The notes: generated by a model not told the origin, from the sequence alone. Numbered from the stretch's first letter, positions 1-6,583 are shown. The stretch is DNA of 6,583 nt from Pseudomonadota bacterium (GCA_023425455.1 JAFACP010000191.1:1-6583), one strand, 5' to 3'. Made by a program: numbers and translations.

Positions 1-1697
1 TGCCAGTACTGACCTTTTTTGCGTGCAACCACGAAGTCAGGATGGCGCAGCAACCGCTGCTGATGGACGATATCCGCAGCGGTGATCCAGCGCAGGGGAA
101 CGCCGGGCGTGCGGGTATGCGGACGGATAAAGAGCTGCTCGAAAGCGGTTCTCTGTGCCGGGGTCTGCAGCCGGAAGCGCTCGCTGACGTCGGCGCCGTC
201 TTCATCGTAATAGGTAATTTTCAGCCATTCGCCTTTTTCATCGGCACCGGGCTGGAGCGCCATGCCGGCGCAGCGAAGCACCAGCGCATCTTTTAACTTC
301 AGCGCCGCTTTTAACATGTCGTCGGGATCAACGAGCACCGTGTCGCACTCCCGACAGCGGCGCGCGGCGATATCGTTCTCCGCGTTGCACTGCGGGCAGT
401 GTTTAAAGCGAAAGCGAAAATCACACTGTTCCCGGTGACCCTCGTCATCGTCAAACCAGCCCTGGCAGCGGCGGCCAAAATGTTCGATCAACGTCCCGTC
501 GGCGGTGGTTTTTCCCCAGAAGGTGTTGGCAAAGCCGCAGGCCGGGCAGAAAACCTGTACCGGGACATTGTCACTTTTCCCCTTCGGCGTGCCCACCTCC
601 GGCGCATAGAGATCGTGCGGATTACCGGCGTAATCAAGGATCAGACAGTCGGTTTTCCCGGGCGCCAGGCGTAATCCGCGCCCGACGATCTGCTGATACA
701 GGCTGACGGATTCGGTCGGGCGTAAAATAGCAATCAGGTCGACGTGCGGGGCGTCAAAACCGGTGGTCAGCACCGAGACGTTAACCAGATAACGAAAGCG
801 CTGTGCCTTAAAGTCGGCAATCAGATTGTCACGTTCGGGGCCAGGCGTATCGCCGGTGATCAGTGCCACGTCGTCAGCGGGCAGCAGCCCGGCGATCTCT
901 CTGGCGTGCCCGACGGTGGCGGCAAATATCATCACCCCTTTGCGCGTCAGGGCGAACTCTTCGATTTGACTGATGATGTGCGGGGTAATGCGCTGCTGTT
1001 TTTTCAGTTCCTGATTGAGATCGGCCTCGCTGAAAAGCCCGTTACTTTGCGCCTGCAGTCGGCTGAAGTCGTATTGCACCACGGGCATATCCAGCCGCTC
1101 GGGCGGCGTCAGGTAACCGTGTTTTATCATATAACGCAGCGGAAGCTCGTAGATACAGTCGCTGAACAGCGCCTTCTCATCGCCACGCACCATACCGTGA
1201 TAATGAAAACGGTAGATCCACCCCTTACCCAGGCGAAACGGCGTGGCCGTCAGGCCCAGCAGACGTAAGTGGGGGTTCACCGTTTTCAGATGGGTGAGAA
1301 TTTGCTGATACTGGCTGTCGTCGTCATCGCTGATACGGTGGCACTCGTCGACAATCAGTAACGAAAACTCCCGGCTGAACTGGTCGAGATTACGCGCAAC
1401 CGACTGCACGCTGCCGAACACCACTTTGCCGTGGTGCTCCTTGCGCTTTAGCCCGGCGGCAAAAATGTCGGCCTCCAGCCCGAGCGCGCAATATTTAGCA
1501 TGGTTTTGTGCGACAAGCTCTTTGACGTGCGCCAGCACCAGCACGCGACCACGGGCGAGCCTCGCCAGCTCGGCGATCACCAGGCTTTTTCCGGCACCGG
1601 TCGGCAGCACGATGGCGGCGGGGGTGGTGTGATGGCGAAACCAGGCAAGCGTGGCGTCGACGGCTTCCTGTTGATAGGGGCGAAGTGTAAAGGTCAT
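1..1697 (-). CDS. radD: RadD (YejH) helicase-like DNA repair ATPase, 3'-truncated by window edge
   Basis: Reading the minus strand from the ATG at 1697-1695 gives 565 open codons that run off the window; E. coli RadD is about 586 residues, so roughly 20 C-terminal residues are missing. It is a superfamily 2 ATPase. Walker A is PTGAGKS at residues 32-38, and the lysine falls at K37, the residue mutated in E. coli RadD studies. Motif II is DECH (117-120), motif [11 protein letters not shown] (150-157), motif V TTGFDAP (311-317) and motif [11 protein letters not shown] (335-343). Eight cysteines follow (C384, C387, C411, C425, C434, C437, C448, C451), four of them as CPAC and CPQC pairs and two as CREC, consistent with zinc binding. 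In E. coli RadD acts in double-strand-break and gap repair, assists RecA strand exchange and binds SSB. The start is supported by the family N-terminus MTFTLRPYQ and a weak GGG Shine-Dalgarno 5 nt upstream. It is transcribed divergently from rsuA. The identification is secure. Confidence 0.96.
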   Translation of the reverse strand, partial: MTFTLRPYQQEAVDATLAWFRHHTTPAAIVLPTGAGKSLVIAELARLARGRVLVLAHVKELVAQNHAKYCALGLEADIFAAGLKRKEHHGKVVFGSVQSVARNLDQFSREFSLLIVDECHRISDDDDSQYQQILTHLKTVNPHLRLLGLTATPFRLGKGWIYRFHYHGMVRGDEKALFSDCIYELPLRYMIKHGYLTPPERLDMPVVQYDFSRLQAQSNGLFSEADLNQELKKQQRITPHIISQIEEFALTRKGVMIFAATVGHAREIAGLLPADDVALITGDTPGPERDNLIADFKAQRFRYLVNVSVLTTGFDAPHVDLIAILRPTESVSLYQQIVGRGLRLAPGKTDCLILDYAGNPHDLYAPEVGTPKGKSDNVPVQVFCPACGFANTFWGKTTADGTLIEHFGRRCQGWFDDDEGHREQCDFRFRFKHCPQCNAENDIAARRCRECDTVLVDPDDMLKAALKLKDALVLRCAGMALQPGADEKGEWLKITYYDEDGADVSERFRLQTPAQRTAFEQLFIRPHTRTPGVPLRWITAADIVHQQRLLRHPDFVVARKKGQYW

Positions 1698-1748
1698 GAG
1701 ATCCCGGTTTAGTTATTTCGCGGATAGTATGCCACGAAACTTTTTCCC

Positions 1749-1776
1749 TTGAGTGGTGCAGCCAGACCATTATACT
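1749..1776 (+). promoter_or_regulatory. Candidate sigma-70 promoter for rsuA-bcr
   Basis: TTGAGT (1749-1754) and TATACT (1771-1776) are separated by 16 bp. They lie in the divergent intergenic region about 75 bp before the rsuA start. Transcription would begin near 1783, giving a leader of roughly 65-70 nt that includes the hairpin at 1802-1818. This is a consensus match by eye. No other box pair on this strand in the region looks as good; the TTGACT at 1786-1791 has no -10 at suitable spacing. Confidence 0.55.
1769..1774 (-). promoter_or_regulatory. Candidate -10 element for radD
   Basis: On the minus strand these bases read TATAAT, a perfect -10 hexamer, 71 bp upstream of the radD start codon. 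The hexamer that would be the -35 at 17-bp spacing (AGAAGC) is poor. A second possible -10, TACTAT, lies closer to radD but also lacks a good -35. The element overlaps the plus-strand TATACT proposed for rsuA, so both directions may use the same melted bases. This is an inference from sequence only. Confidence 0.35.
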
Positions 1777-1801
1777 GAACCGCTCTTGACTGCTTCTTTT
1801 T

Positions 1802-1818
1802 TCGGACAGGTTGTCCGA
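1802..1818 (+). promoter_or_regulatory. Perfect hairpin / inverted repeat in rsuA leader
   Basis: TCGGACA (1802-1808) and TGTCCGA (1812-1818) are exact reverse complements around a 3-nt GGT loop, 31 nt before the rsuA ATG. In RNA this makes a 7-bp stem. In DNA it could also be a 17-bp operator-like site. No U-tract follows, so it is not an intrinsic terminator. Its role is unknown. Confidence 0.5.
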
Positions 1819-1849
1819 CTCCCGGCACCATTAAGGCTAAAAATACTTC

Positions 1850-2557
1850 ATGCGACTTGATAAGTTTATCGCTCAGCAACTCGGCGTAAGCCGCGCTATT
1901 GCCGGGCGTGAAATCCGCGCCAGCCGCGTTACCGTGGACGGTGATATTGTGAAAGACAGCGCTTTCAAACTCCAGCCTGAACATCAGGTTGAGTATGATG
2001 GCAACCCGCTAACCCAGCAGACCGGCCCACGCTATTTTATGCTGAATAAACCGGAAGGCTACGTCTGCTCAACGGACGACCCGGATCATCCGACGGTGCT
2101 CTATTTCCTGGACGAGCCCGTGGCGCACAAGCTGCATGCGGCAGGCCGTCTTGATATCGACACCACCGGTCTGGTTCTGATGACCGATGATGGTCAATGG
2201 TCGCACCGTATTACCTCTCCGCGTCATCACTGTGAGAAGACCTATCGGGTGACGCTGGAGTCTCCGGTGTCTGATGACACGGCAGAGCACTTCGCCAAAG
2301 GCGTTCAGCTGCATAATGAAAAAGATCTCACCAAACCGGCAGTGCTGGAGATCATTACGCCAACGGACGTGCGTCTGACCATCAGCGAAGGCCGTTACCA
2401 TCAGGTGAAACGGATGTTCGCGGCCGTGGGGAACCACGTGACAGGCCTGCACCGCGAGCGTATTGGCGCCATCGCGCTTGACCCGGCGCTTGAGCCCGGC
2501 GAATACCGTCCGTTAACGGAAGAAGAGATTGCCAGCGTTGGACTGCCTTCACGCTAA
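1850..2557 (+). CDS. rsuA: 16S rRNA pseudouridine(516) synthase RsuA
   Basis: This 235-residue protein converts uridine 516 of 16S rRNA to pseudouridine during small-subunit assembly. An S4 RNA-binding domain occupies about residues 1-60, beginning [15 protein letters not shown]. The RsuA/RluB/E/F catalytic domain follows. Its signature [10 protein letters not shown] (99-108) contains the catalytic aspartate at D102, the position known for E. coli RsuA. The KTYRV segment (130-134) and [10 protein letters not shown] (180-189) are further family motifs. The length is within a few residues of the E. coli enzyme (about 231); the extra residues appear to be at the C-terminus. The ATG is chosen because the S4 domain starts there. 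The Shine-Dalgarno is weak: an AAGG at 1833-1836 is 13 nt away, further than usual. bcr follows after 15 bp, so the two are probably cotranscribed. The family and specificity call rest on overall resemblance to E. coli RsuA and are very likely correct. Confidence 0.96.
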   Translation: MRLDKFIAQQLGVSRAIAGREIRASRVTVDGDIVKDSAFKLQPEHQVEYDGNPLTQQTGPRYFMLNKPEGYVCSTDDPDHPTVLYFLDEPVAHKLHAAGRLDIDTTGLVLMTDDGQWSHRITSPRHHCEKTYRVTLESPVSDDTAEHFAKGVQLHNEKDLTKPAVLEIITPTDVRLTISEGRYHQVKRMFAAVGNHVTGLHRERIGAIALDPALEPGEYRPLTEEEIASVGLPSR

Positions 2558-2561
2558 TTTC

Positions 2562-2566
2562 AGGAG
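2562..2566 (+). promoter_or_regulatory. Shine-Dalgarno site that fixes the bcr GTG start
   Basis: AGGAG lies 6 nt before the GTG at 2573, in the 15-bp gap after the rsuA stop codon. This strong site supports the GTG start, which gives the N-terminus MTTRPHSSF expected for Bcr. Confidence 0.8.
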
Positions 2567-2572
2567 AACCCT

Positions 2573-3769
2573 GTGACCACCAGGCCACACTCGTCGTTCA
2601 AAATTGTCTTCATCCTTGGCCTGCTGGCGATGCTGATGCCGCTGTCCATCGATATGTATCTGCCCGCGTTGCCGGTGATTTCCGCGCAGTTTGGCGTACC
2701 GGCGGGCAGCGCGCAAATGACCCTCAGCACCTATATTCTGGGGTTTGCCATCGGTCAGCTGCTGTATGGTCCGATGGCTGACAGCCTCGGGCGCAAGCCG
2801 GTGATCCTCGGCGGGACGCTGGTGTTTGCCGGCGCGGCGGTGGCCTGCGCGCTGGCACAGACCATCGAACATCTGATCGTCATGCGCTTTTTCCACGGGC
2901 TGGCCGCCGCCGCAGCCAGCGTGGTCATTAACGCCCTGATGCGTGATGTCTACCCGAAAGAAGAGTTCTCGCGCATGATGTCGTTTGTGATGCTGGTGAC
3001 GACGATTGCGCCGCTGGTGGCCCCGATGGCGGGTGGGGCGGTGCTGGTGTGGTTCAGCTGGCATGCGATTTTCTGGATCCTGGCGATAGCCGCATTGCTG
3101 GCTTCGGCCATGATCTTCTTCTTTATTGATGAAACGTTGCCCGTCGCGCGGCGGCAGAAGTTTCACATCCGCACCACGATGGGCAACTTTGCCTCGCTGT
3201 TTCGCCATAAGCGTGTGCTGAGCTATATGCTGGCGAGCGGCTTCAGCTTTGCCGGCATGTTCTCTTTTCTCAGCGCCGGGCCGTTTGTCTATATCGAGCT
3301 GAATCACGTTTTGCCGCAGCACTTTGGTTACTACTTTGCGCTGAATATTGTGTTCCTGATTATCATGACCATCATTAACAGCCGCTTTGTCCGCCGGATC
3401 GGGGCGCTGAATATGTTCCGCACCGGGTTGTGGATCCAGTTTGTTGTGGCGTTGTGGCTGGTGGTGAGCGCATTCCTGGGGATCGGTTTTTGGGCGCTGG
3501 TGGTCGGTGTGGCAGCCTTCGTTGGCTGTGTATCAATGGTTTCATCGAATGCGATGGCGGTGATCCTCGATGAGTTCCCGCATATGGCGGGGACGGCATC
3601 TTCGCTGGCGGGAACCTTCCGCTTTGGTATTGGTGCCGTTGTTGGTGCGTTGCTTTCGATGGCAACCTTCAACACCGCCTGGCCGATGCTGTGGGCCATC
3701 GCGTTTTGCGCCACCAGCTCCATTCTCTTCTGTCTGTATGCCAGCCGACCGCGTAAGGCGGCCTGCTGA
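2573..3769 (+). CDS. bcr: Bcr/CflA family multidrug efflux MFS transporter (bicyclomycin resistance)
   Basis: This 398-residue inner-membrane protein belongs to the major facilitator superfamily DHA1 drug:proton antiporters. It closely resembles E. coli Bcr (about 396 residues), which exports bicyclomycin and, in overexpression, other drugs and cysteine. The hydrophobicity pattern fits 12 membrane helices. Helix 1 ends in the family hallmark [11 protein letters not shown] (24-34). Motif A is [11 protein letters not shown] (66-76) in the loop after helix 2. An arginine sits in helix 4 (R105, motif B). The antiporter motif C in helix 5 appears as [10 protein letters not shown] (146-155). The cytoplasmic loop around residues 188-215 is basic. 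Translation starts at GTG with a strong Shine-Dalgarno. It is the second gene after rsuA and is closed by an intrinsic terminator 7 bp past its stop. The drug range in this organism is inferred from the family and cannot be read from the sequence. Confidence 0.95.
   Translation: MTTRPHSSFKIVFILGLLAMLMPLSIDMYLPALPVISAQFGVPAGSAQMTLSTYILGFAIGQLLYGPMADSLGRKPVILGGTLVFAGAAVACALAQTIEHLIVMRFFHGLAAAAASVVINALMRDVYPKEEFSRMMSFVMLVTTIAPLVAPMAGGAVLVWFSWHAIFWILAIAALLASAMIFFFIDETLPVARRQKFHIRTTMGNFASLFRHKRVLSYMLASGFSFAGMFSFLSAGPFVYIELNHVLPQHFGYYFALNIVFLIIMTIINSRFVRRIGALNMFRTGLWIQFVVALWLVVSAFLGIGFWALVVGVAAFVGCVSMVSSNAMAVILDEFPHMAGTASSLAGTFRFGIGAVVGALLSMATFNTAWPMLWAIAFCATSSILFCLYASRPRKAAC
3457..3503 (+). other. 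Pair of Chi octamers inside bcr
   Basis: GCTGGTGG, the E. coli Chi sequence that modulates RecBCD, occurs at 3457-3464 and 3496-3503. A further same-strand copy is at 3013-3020 and one minus-strand copy at 3711-3718. All three plus-strand copies fall in the Leu-Val (CTG GTG) reading frame of membrane helices, so they may be by-products of codon use. Chi activity is inferred from enterobacterial knowledge. Confidence 0.6.
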
Positions 3770-3776
3770 CCCAGTG

Positions 3777-3800
3777 AAAAGGCCCGTAGCGGGCCTTTTT
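3777..3800 (+). terminator. Intrinsic terminator of rsuA-bcr
   Basis: GGCCCG (3781-3786), loop TAG and CGGGCC (3790-3795) form a 6-bp GC stem followed by five T (3796-3800). Four A (3777-3780) precede the stem, so it could lengthen the stem by A-U pairs and also act, more weakly, on minus-strand transcripts. It starts 7 bp after the bcr stop codon. Confidence 0.92.
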
Positions 3801-3851
3801 GTTGATGCATGTCAACCAAACTCGCCGTTCAGCTTTTCCGTCTTTGTTTCT

Positions 3852-3877
3852 TTTATGTAAAATCTATTTATGTAAAA
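3852..3877 (+). repeat. Tandem 11-bp direct repeat TTTATGTAAAA
   Basis: TTTATGTAAAA occurs exactly at 3852-3862 and again at 3867-3877, 15 bp start to start. Each copy contains GTAAA, the half-site of the CpxR box. The 10-bp gap between half-sites is not the usual 5 bp, so assignment to CpxR is doubtful. The AT-rich composition could also simply make a curved or UP-like element. Confidence 0.6.
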
Positions 3878-3960
3878 AGTCACATCATTGTATTTAAAAA
3901 GGTTGAGTTAGATCGCAGAAACGGGTACATATAGCGCCGACGCGAACCTGTAGCTCAGCT

Positions 3961-4044
3961 AAAAAAGCCCTGATAAATAACACGCTAATGCCCGCAGACT
4001 GCGGCTGTAAGCGTTTTCTACGCAAAAACAGGGCAGGTTAGCGT
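3961..4044. promoter_or_regulatory. Cluster of inverted repeats upstream of yejG
   Basis: Several complementary pairs are nested here: ACGCTAA (3982-3988) with TTAGCGT (4038-4044), GCCC (3990-3993) with GGGC (4031-4034), and a local hairpin CCGCA-GAC-TGCGG (3992-4004). GCCCTG (3967-3972) can instead pair with CAGGGC (4029-4034), which competes with the second pair. On the minus strand that last stem is followed directly by six T (3966-3961), as in a long intrinsic terminator. Function is not known. Confidence 0.4.
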
Positions 4045-4049
4045 TGATG

Positions 4050-4058
4050 TGTTACTAT
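4050..4058 (+). promoter_or_regulatory. Probable extended -10 promoter of yejG
   Basis: TGTTACTAT combines a TG extension with a TACTAT -10 hexamer. The -35 region at the right distance is poor, which extended -10 promoters tolerate. Transcription would begin near 4065, leaving a leader of about 39 nt before the yejG GTG. Confidence 0.5.
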
Positions 4059-4103
4059 GAATGTAAATAAATTGTGAAGTAATTTTGCTTCCGGGGAACG
4101 AAC

Positions 4104-4448
4104 GTGAATACATTACAACTTTCCATTGTCCATCGCTTGCCCCAGAGCTATCGCTGGTCGGCAGGTTTTGCTGGTTCGAAAGTTGAACCGATTCCGCAAA
4201 ATAGCGCGACCAGTGAAAATTGCCTGGTGGCGTTGAAATTACTGAGCCCGGGCGATGAGAATGCCTGGCCGGTGATGGAGCGTTTAAGTCAGGCGCTGTC
4301 GGATATCGAAGTGGACAGTTCGGTCCTCGAATGCGAAGGCGAGCCGTGCCTGTTTGTGAAAAGCCAGGACGAATTCGCCGCGACCTGCCGCCTGAAGAAC
4401 TTTGGCGTAGCGATCGCGGAACCTTTCTCCGGTCAATATCCTTTCTGA
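4104..4448 (+). CDS. yejG: YejG family protein
   Basis: This 114-residue soluble protein matches E. coli YejG along its whole length, including the N-terminal [11 protein letters not shown], the middle LVALKLLSP and the C-terminal [14 protein letters not shown]. No signal peptide or membrane segment is visible, so it is probably cytoplasmic. It has three cysteines near the middle and C-terminal half (C77, C82, C95) but no metal-binding pattern. I recall a published structure of E. coli YejG that resembles domain III of elongation factor G, with a link to gentamicin sensitivity; the cellular role remains unclear. It begins at GTG, with GGGG at 4093-4096 placed 7 nt upstream as Shine-Dalgarno. 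It seems to have its own promoter and is convergent with yejF, with 3 bp between the stop codons. Despite its name it is not part of the yejABEF transport operon, being on the opposite strand. The homology is sure and the function is not. Confidence 0.93.
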   Translation: MNTLQLSIVHRLPQSYRWSAGFAGSKVEPIPQNSATSENCLVALKLLSPGDENAWPVMERLSQALSDIEVDSSVLECEGEPCLFVKSQDEFAATCRLKNFGVAIAEPFSGQYPF

Positions 4449-4451
4449 GCG

Positions 4452-6041
4452 CTAGTCTGATGTTAACAGCTGACGAGTGTAGTGCTGCGTCGGCGCGGCA
4501 AACAGACGCTGGCATTCACCCTGCTCGACCACTTCCCCCTGTCGCAACACAATCACCTGGTGGCATAGCGCCCGCACGACCTGCAGATCATGGCTGATAA
4601 AAATATAGGCCAGCCGGTGCTTCTCCTGCAGTCCTTTTAGCAGCGCCAGGATTTGCGCCTGCACGGTTCTGTCCAGCGATGAGGTGGGTTCATCCAGAAT
4701 AATCAGCTGCGGTTTCAGGATCAGCGCCCGGGCAATGGCGATACGCTGACGCTGACCGCCCGAGAACTCTGCCGGATAGCGGTGCCGGGCTTCAGGATCG
4801 AGGCCGACCTCCTGCAGGGTCCTGATGACCTCTTCTTCACGCTGCGCGGCGCTCAGTGCCGGGCGATGAACGCGTAACCCCTCTTCGACGATCTGCAGAA
4901 TACTGAGCCGCGGGTTGAGCGAGGAGTTGGGATCCTGGAAAACGACCTGCATCCCTGGGCGTACGGGCAGCATCTGGCGGCGGTTTTTACCGTGCAGCGC
5001 CATTCCGTCAAAAAGAATTTGGCCCTCAGAGGCAATTAATCGCAGCAGCGCCAGACCGGTGGTGCTTTTCCCCGAGCCGGATTCGCCAACCAGCCCCAGT
5101 GACTCGCCGGGACGCAGCGAGAAGTTGATATCGTTCAGTACCCTGTTAGTGCCAACCACGCGACGTAACAGACCTTTGCGGATCGGAAACGCAACGCCAA
5201 GTCCTGTGACCGTCAGCAGCGGTGCTGCACCTGCATCCAGGGGCACCGGGTCGCCGGAGGGTTCACTGTCGAGCAGGCGACGGGTGTAAGGGTGCTGCGG
5301 GGCATGCAGCAGCGCACCGGCGGCGTTCTGCTCGACGCAGCGCCCGTTTTGCATCACGGCGACGGTATCGGCCAGCTTTCTCACGATGTTGAGATTATGG
5401 GTGATAAACAGCAGGCTCATGTTCAGTTCGTCCCGCAGCTCCCGGAGTAGCTGCAGGATCTGCGCCTGCACCGTGACATCCAGCGCCGTGGTGGGTTCAT
5501 CGGCAATCAGTAATTCAGGGCGCGTCAGCAACGCCATCGCAATCATCACCCGCTGGCGCTCCCCGCCCGAAAGCTGATGCGGAAAATCACCCAGTCGGCT
5601 GGCGGCGTGGCGAATACCGGTCCGTTCCAGGCAGTCGAGGATTTCGCCGCGGGCGGCTTCTTTACGCATTCCCCGGTGCAGGGAGAGCACTTCGTAGAGT
5701 TGCTTTTCCAGCGTATGCAGCGGGTTAAGCGACGCCATCGGCTCCTGGAAGATCATGGCGATCTTATTGCCGCAGATGCCGCGCAGCGTCTGTTCGTCGG
5801 CGTGCAGCAGCGAACGGCCGTGGAACAGGATGTCCCCCTGCGGGTAACTCACCGGCGGGGCAGGAAGCAGGCGTAAAACTGACAGCGCTGAGACGCTTTT
5901 GCCGGAGCCCGATTCTCCTACCAGCGCCAGCGTTTCACCTGCATCCAGCTGCAGGGAGAGGGCATTGACCACCGTTCGCGTTGTGCCCTGCGCTGAAAAG
6001 GCAATCGACAGATTATCGATACTGAGCAGAGGTTGCGTCAT
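4452..6041 (-). CDS. yejF: YejF, duplicated ATPase subunit of the YejABEF peptide ABC importer
   Basis: This 529-residue protein carries two complete nucleotide-binding domains in one chain and powers peptide uptake at the inner membrane. Domain 1 has Walker A GESGSGKS (42-49), Q-loop Q99, signature LSGGE (157-161), Walker B LLIADE (177-182) and switch H215. Domain 2 has Walker A GESGSGKS (319-326), Q369, signature FSGGQ (426-430), Walker B LIILDE (446-451) and H484. Both ATP sites therefore look catalytically intact. After domain 1 the HPYTRRLL segment (250-257) is the oligopeptide-transporter C-terminal signature, echoed by QHYTRQLL at the protein end. In E. coli YejABEF imports peptides and the antibiotic microcin C. 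In Salmonella and Brucella yej genes affect antimicrobial-peptide tolerance. The ATG follows the yejE stop directly (TAAATG), with AAGGCGG as Shine-Dalgarno inside the yejE end, which points to coupled translation. The length matches the E. coli protein. Confidence 0.96.
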   Translation of the reverse strand: MTQPLLSIDNLSIAFSAQGTTRTVVNALSLQLDAGETLALVGESGSGKSVSALSVLRLLPAPPVSYPQGDILFHGRSLLHADEQTLRGICGNKIAMIFQEPMASLNPLHTLEKQLYEVLSLHRGMRKEAARGEILDCLERTGIRHAASRLGDFPHQLSGGERQRVMIAMALLTRPELLIADEPTTALDVTVQAQILQLLRELRDELNMSLLFITHNLNIVRKLADTVAVMQNGRCVEQNAAGALLHAPQHPYTRRLLDSEPSGDPVPLDAGAAPLLTVTGLGVAFPIRKGLLRRVVGTNRVLNDINFSLRPGESLGLVGESGSGKSTTGLALLRLIASEGQILFDGMALHGKNRRQMLPVRPGMQVVFQDPNSSLNPRLSILQIVEEGLRVHRPALSAAQREEEVIRTLQEVGLDPEARHRYPAEFSGGQRQRIAIARALILKPQLIILDEPTSSLDRTVQAQILALLKGLQEKHRLAYIFISHDLQVVRALCHQVIVLRQGEVVEQGECQRLFAAPTQHYTRQLLTSD

Positions 6042-6583
6042 TTATACCGCCTTATTTGGATCAAAAGCGTCGCGTACCGCTTCGCCAATAAAAATCAGCA
6101 GCGACAGCAGTACCGCCACTGACAGAAAGGCGGCGATACCCAGCCACGGTGCCTGCAGATTATTTTTTCCCTGCAGCAGCAGCTCACCGAGCGACGGGGA
6201 ACCGAGCGGTAAACCGAAGCCGAGAAAATCAAGTGAGGTCAGGGTGGTAATGGAGCTGCACAGAATGAAGGGTAAAAAGGTGAGCGTGGCCACCACCGCA
6301 TTGGGAAGCATGTGGCGGAAGATGATCCCGACGTCACTCACCCCCAGCACCTGGGCGGCACGGATATAGTCGAAATTCCGGGTACGTAAGAATTCTGCCC
6401 GCACCACGCCAACCAGCGCCATCCAGCCGAATAGCACGGTAATCGCCAGCAGCCACCAGAAGTTTGGCTGCACCACGCTTGAGAGCAGGATAATCAAAAA
6501 CAGCGTTGGCATACCGGACCACACTTCAATCACCCGCTGGCCCCAGAGGTCGATTTTACCGCCGTAATAGCCCTGAACCGCGC
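6042..6583 (-). CDS. yejE: YejE inner-membrane permease of YejABEF, 5'-truncated by window edge
   Basis: Only the C-terminal 179 codons are present, of about 341 in E. coli YejE. The frame stays open to the window edge, reading AVQGYYGGKIDLWGQR before VIEVWSG; the GTG encoding that valine is internal and is not the start. It is a binding-protein-dependent transport permease (DppC/OppC type). At least four hydrophobic segments are visible, including FLIILLSSVV, a stretch around FWWLLAITVLFGWM, one around LTFLPFILCS and a final one around FLSVAVLLSLLIFIG. The cytoplasmic EAA loop, which docks on the ATPase, reads RAAQVLG with a downstream HMLPN (roughly 6300-6375). It ends in DAFDPNKAV, as in the E. 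coli protein as I recall it. It should pair with YejB to form the channel served by YejA and YejF. Identification is secure. Confidence 0.95.
   Translation of the reverse strand, partial: AVQGYYGGKIDLWGQRVIEVWSGMPTLFLIILLSSVVQPNFWWLLAITVLFGWMALVGVVRAEFLRTRNFDYIRAAQVLGVSDVGIIFRHMLPNAVVATLTFLPFILCSSITTLTSLDFLGFGLPLGSPSLGELLLQGKNNLQAPWLGIAAFLSVAVLLSLLIFIGEAVRDAFDPNKAV

Larger units (their letters stand above)
3801..4103. other. AT-rich intergenic region upstream of yejG, no gene seen
   Basis: Together with the terminator this is a 334-bp gap without a convincing reading frame or tRNA. It holds an AT-rich block with an 11-bp tandem repeat (3852-3877), a weak promoter-like pair TTGAGT-17 bp-TACATA (3903-3931), a group of inverted repeats (3961-4044) and the probable yejG promoter (4050-4058). 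I cannot identify an sRNA here by name. Confidence 0.7.

Noticed and set aside
744..1268. 174-codon plus-strand open frame inside radD
   Set aside because: It is antisense to a well-conserved helicase core, has no family resemblance and reflects GC-rich codon bias on the opposite strand.
1495..1770. 91-codon minus-strand frame overlapping the radD start
   Set aside because: It is in a different frame from radD, which has the conserved motifs and the expected N-terminus at 1697.
2549..3322. 257-codon minus-strand open frame over bcr
   Set aside because: Its translation is rich in His, Arg and Gln with no domain, as expected for the complement of a membrane-protein gene. The plus-strand bcr frame is unmistakable.
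3903..3931. TTGAGT-17 bp-TACATA as main yejG promoter or sRNA promoter
   Set aside because: The -10 matches the consensus at only three of six positions, and no plus-strand terminator follows to define a small RNA. The extended -10 at 4050-4058 is a better candidate for yejG.
3950..3961. tRNA-like GTAGCTCAGCT, as in a tRNA D-arm
   Set aside because: No acceptor stem, anticodon arm or T-arm (GTTCGAATC-like) follows within tRNA distance. It is probably a chance match; the bases also form the short palindrome TAGCT-C-AGCTA.
4018..4515. 165-codon minus-strand open frame over yejG
   Set aside because: It lies antisense to conserved yejG and overlaps the yejF 3' end in another frame. The translation shows no recognisable motif.
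6042..6533. Shorter YejE beginning at the GTG at 6533
   Set aside because: The frame is open upstream to the window edge and encodes conserved YejE sequence (QGYYGGKIDLWGQR), so this is an internal codon of a truncated gene.
2573..6583. bcr, yejG and yejEF as a dedicated antibiotic or microcin resistance island
   Set aside because: All have antibiotic-related reports, but the order is the standard enterobacterial core synteny with opposing transcription and no sign of mobility, so a joint system is not supported.

Overview
The window looks like ordinary enterobacterial core chromosome. Six protein genes are recognisable from their translations, in the order I know from Escherichia coli K-12 (yejE-yejF-yejG-bcr-rsuA-radD/yejH). 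The proteins are close to, but not identical with, the E. coli ones as I remember them, and the DNA is GC-rich. This suggests a non-E. coli member of Enterobacteriaceae (for example Enterobacter, Klebsiella or Citrobacter-like). The genus cannot be fixed from the sequence alone. I see no insertion sequence, prophage, integron, CRISPR array, rRNA or tRNA.

Layout. Positions 1-1697 (minus strand) hold radD, a DEAD/DEAH-like helicase-family ATPase; its last roughly 20 codons lie outside the window. A 152-bp divergent intergenic region (1698-1849) carries promoter-like sequences for both directions and a short perfect hairpin in the rsuA leader. Then rsuA (1850-2557, 16S rRNA pseudouridine-516 synthase) and bcr (2573-3769, MFS drug exporter) form a compact plus-strand pair 15 bp apart, closed by a clear intrinsic terminator (3777-3800). 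A 334-bp intergenic stretch (3770-4103) follows, with an 11-bp tandem repeat, several inverted repeats and a likely extended -10 promoter for yejG (4104-4448). yejG converges on yejF with only 3 bp between their stop codons. yejF (4452-6041) and the C-terminal part of yejE (6042-6583) are on the minus strand, joined as TAAATG with no spacer. They encode the double ATPase and one permease of the YejABEF peptide importer.

How the genes fit together. yejE and yejF are the distal half of one ABC-importer operon (peptides, and microcin C in E. coli). rsuA-bcr is a separate two-gene unit whose products have no obvious shared job. radD acts in DNA repair. The neighbourhood is conserved synteny, not a dedicated system, and I found no convincing new biological system. 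The points most worth checking are regulatory: the overlapping divergent -10 elements at 1769-1776, the rsuA leader hairpin, the repeat-rich yejG upstream region, and how transcription ends between the convergent yejG and yejF genes.
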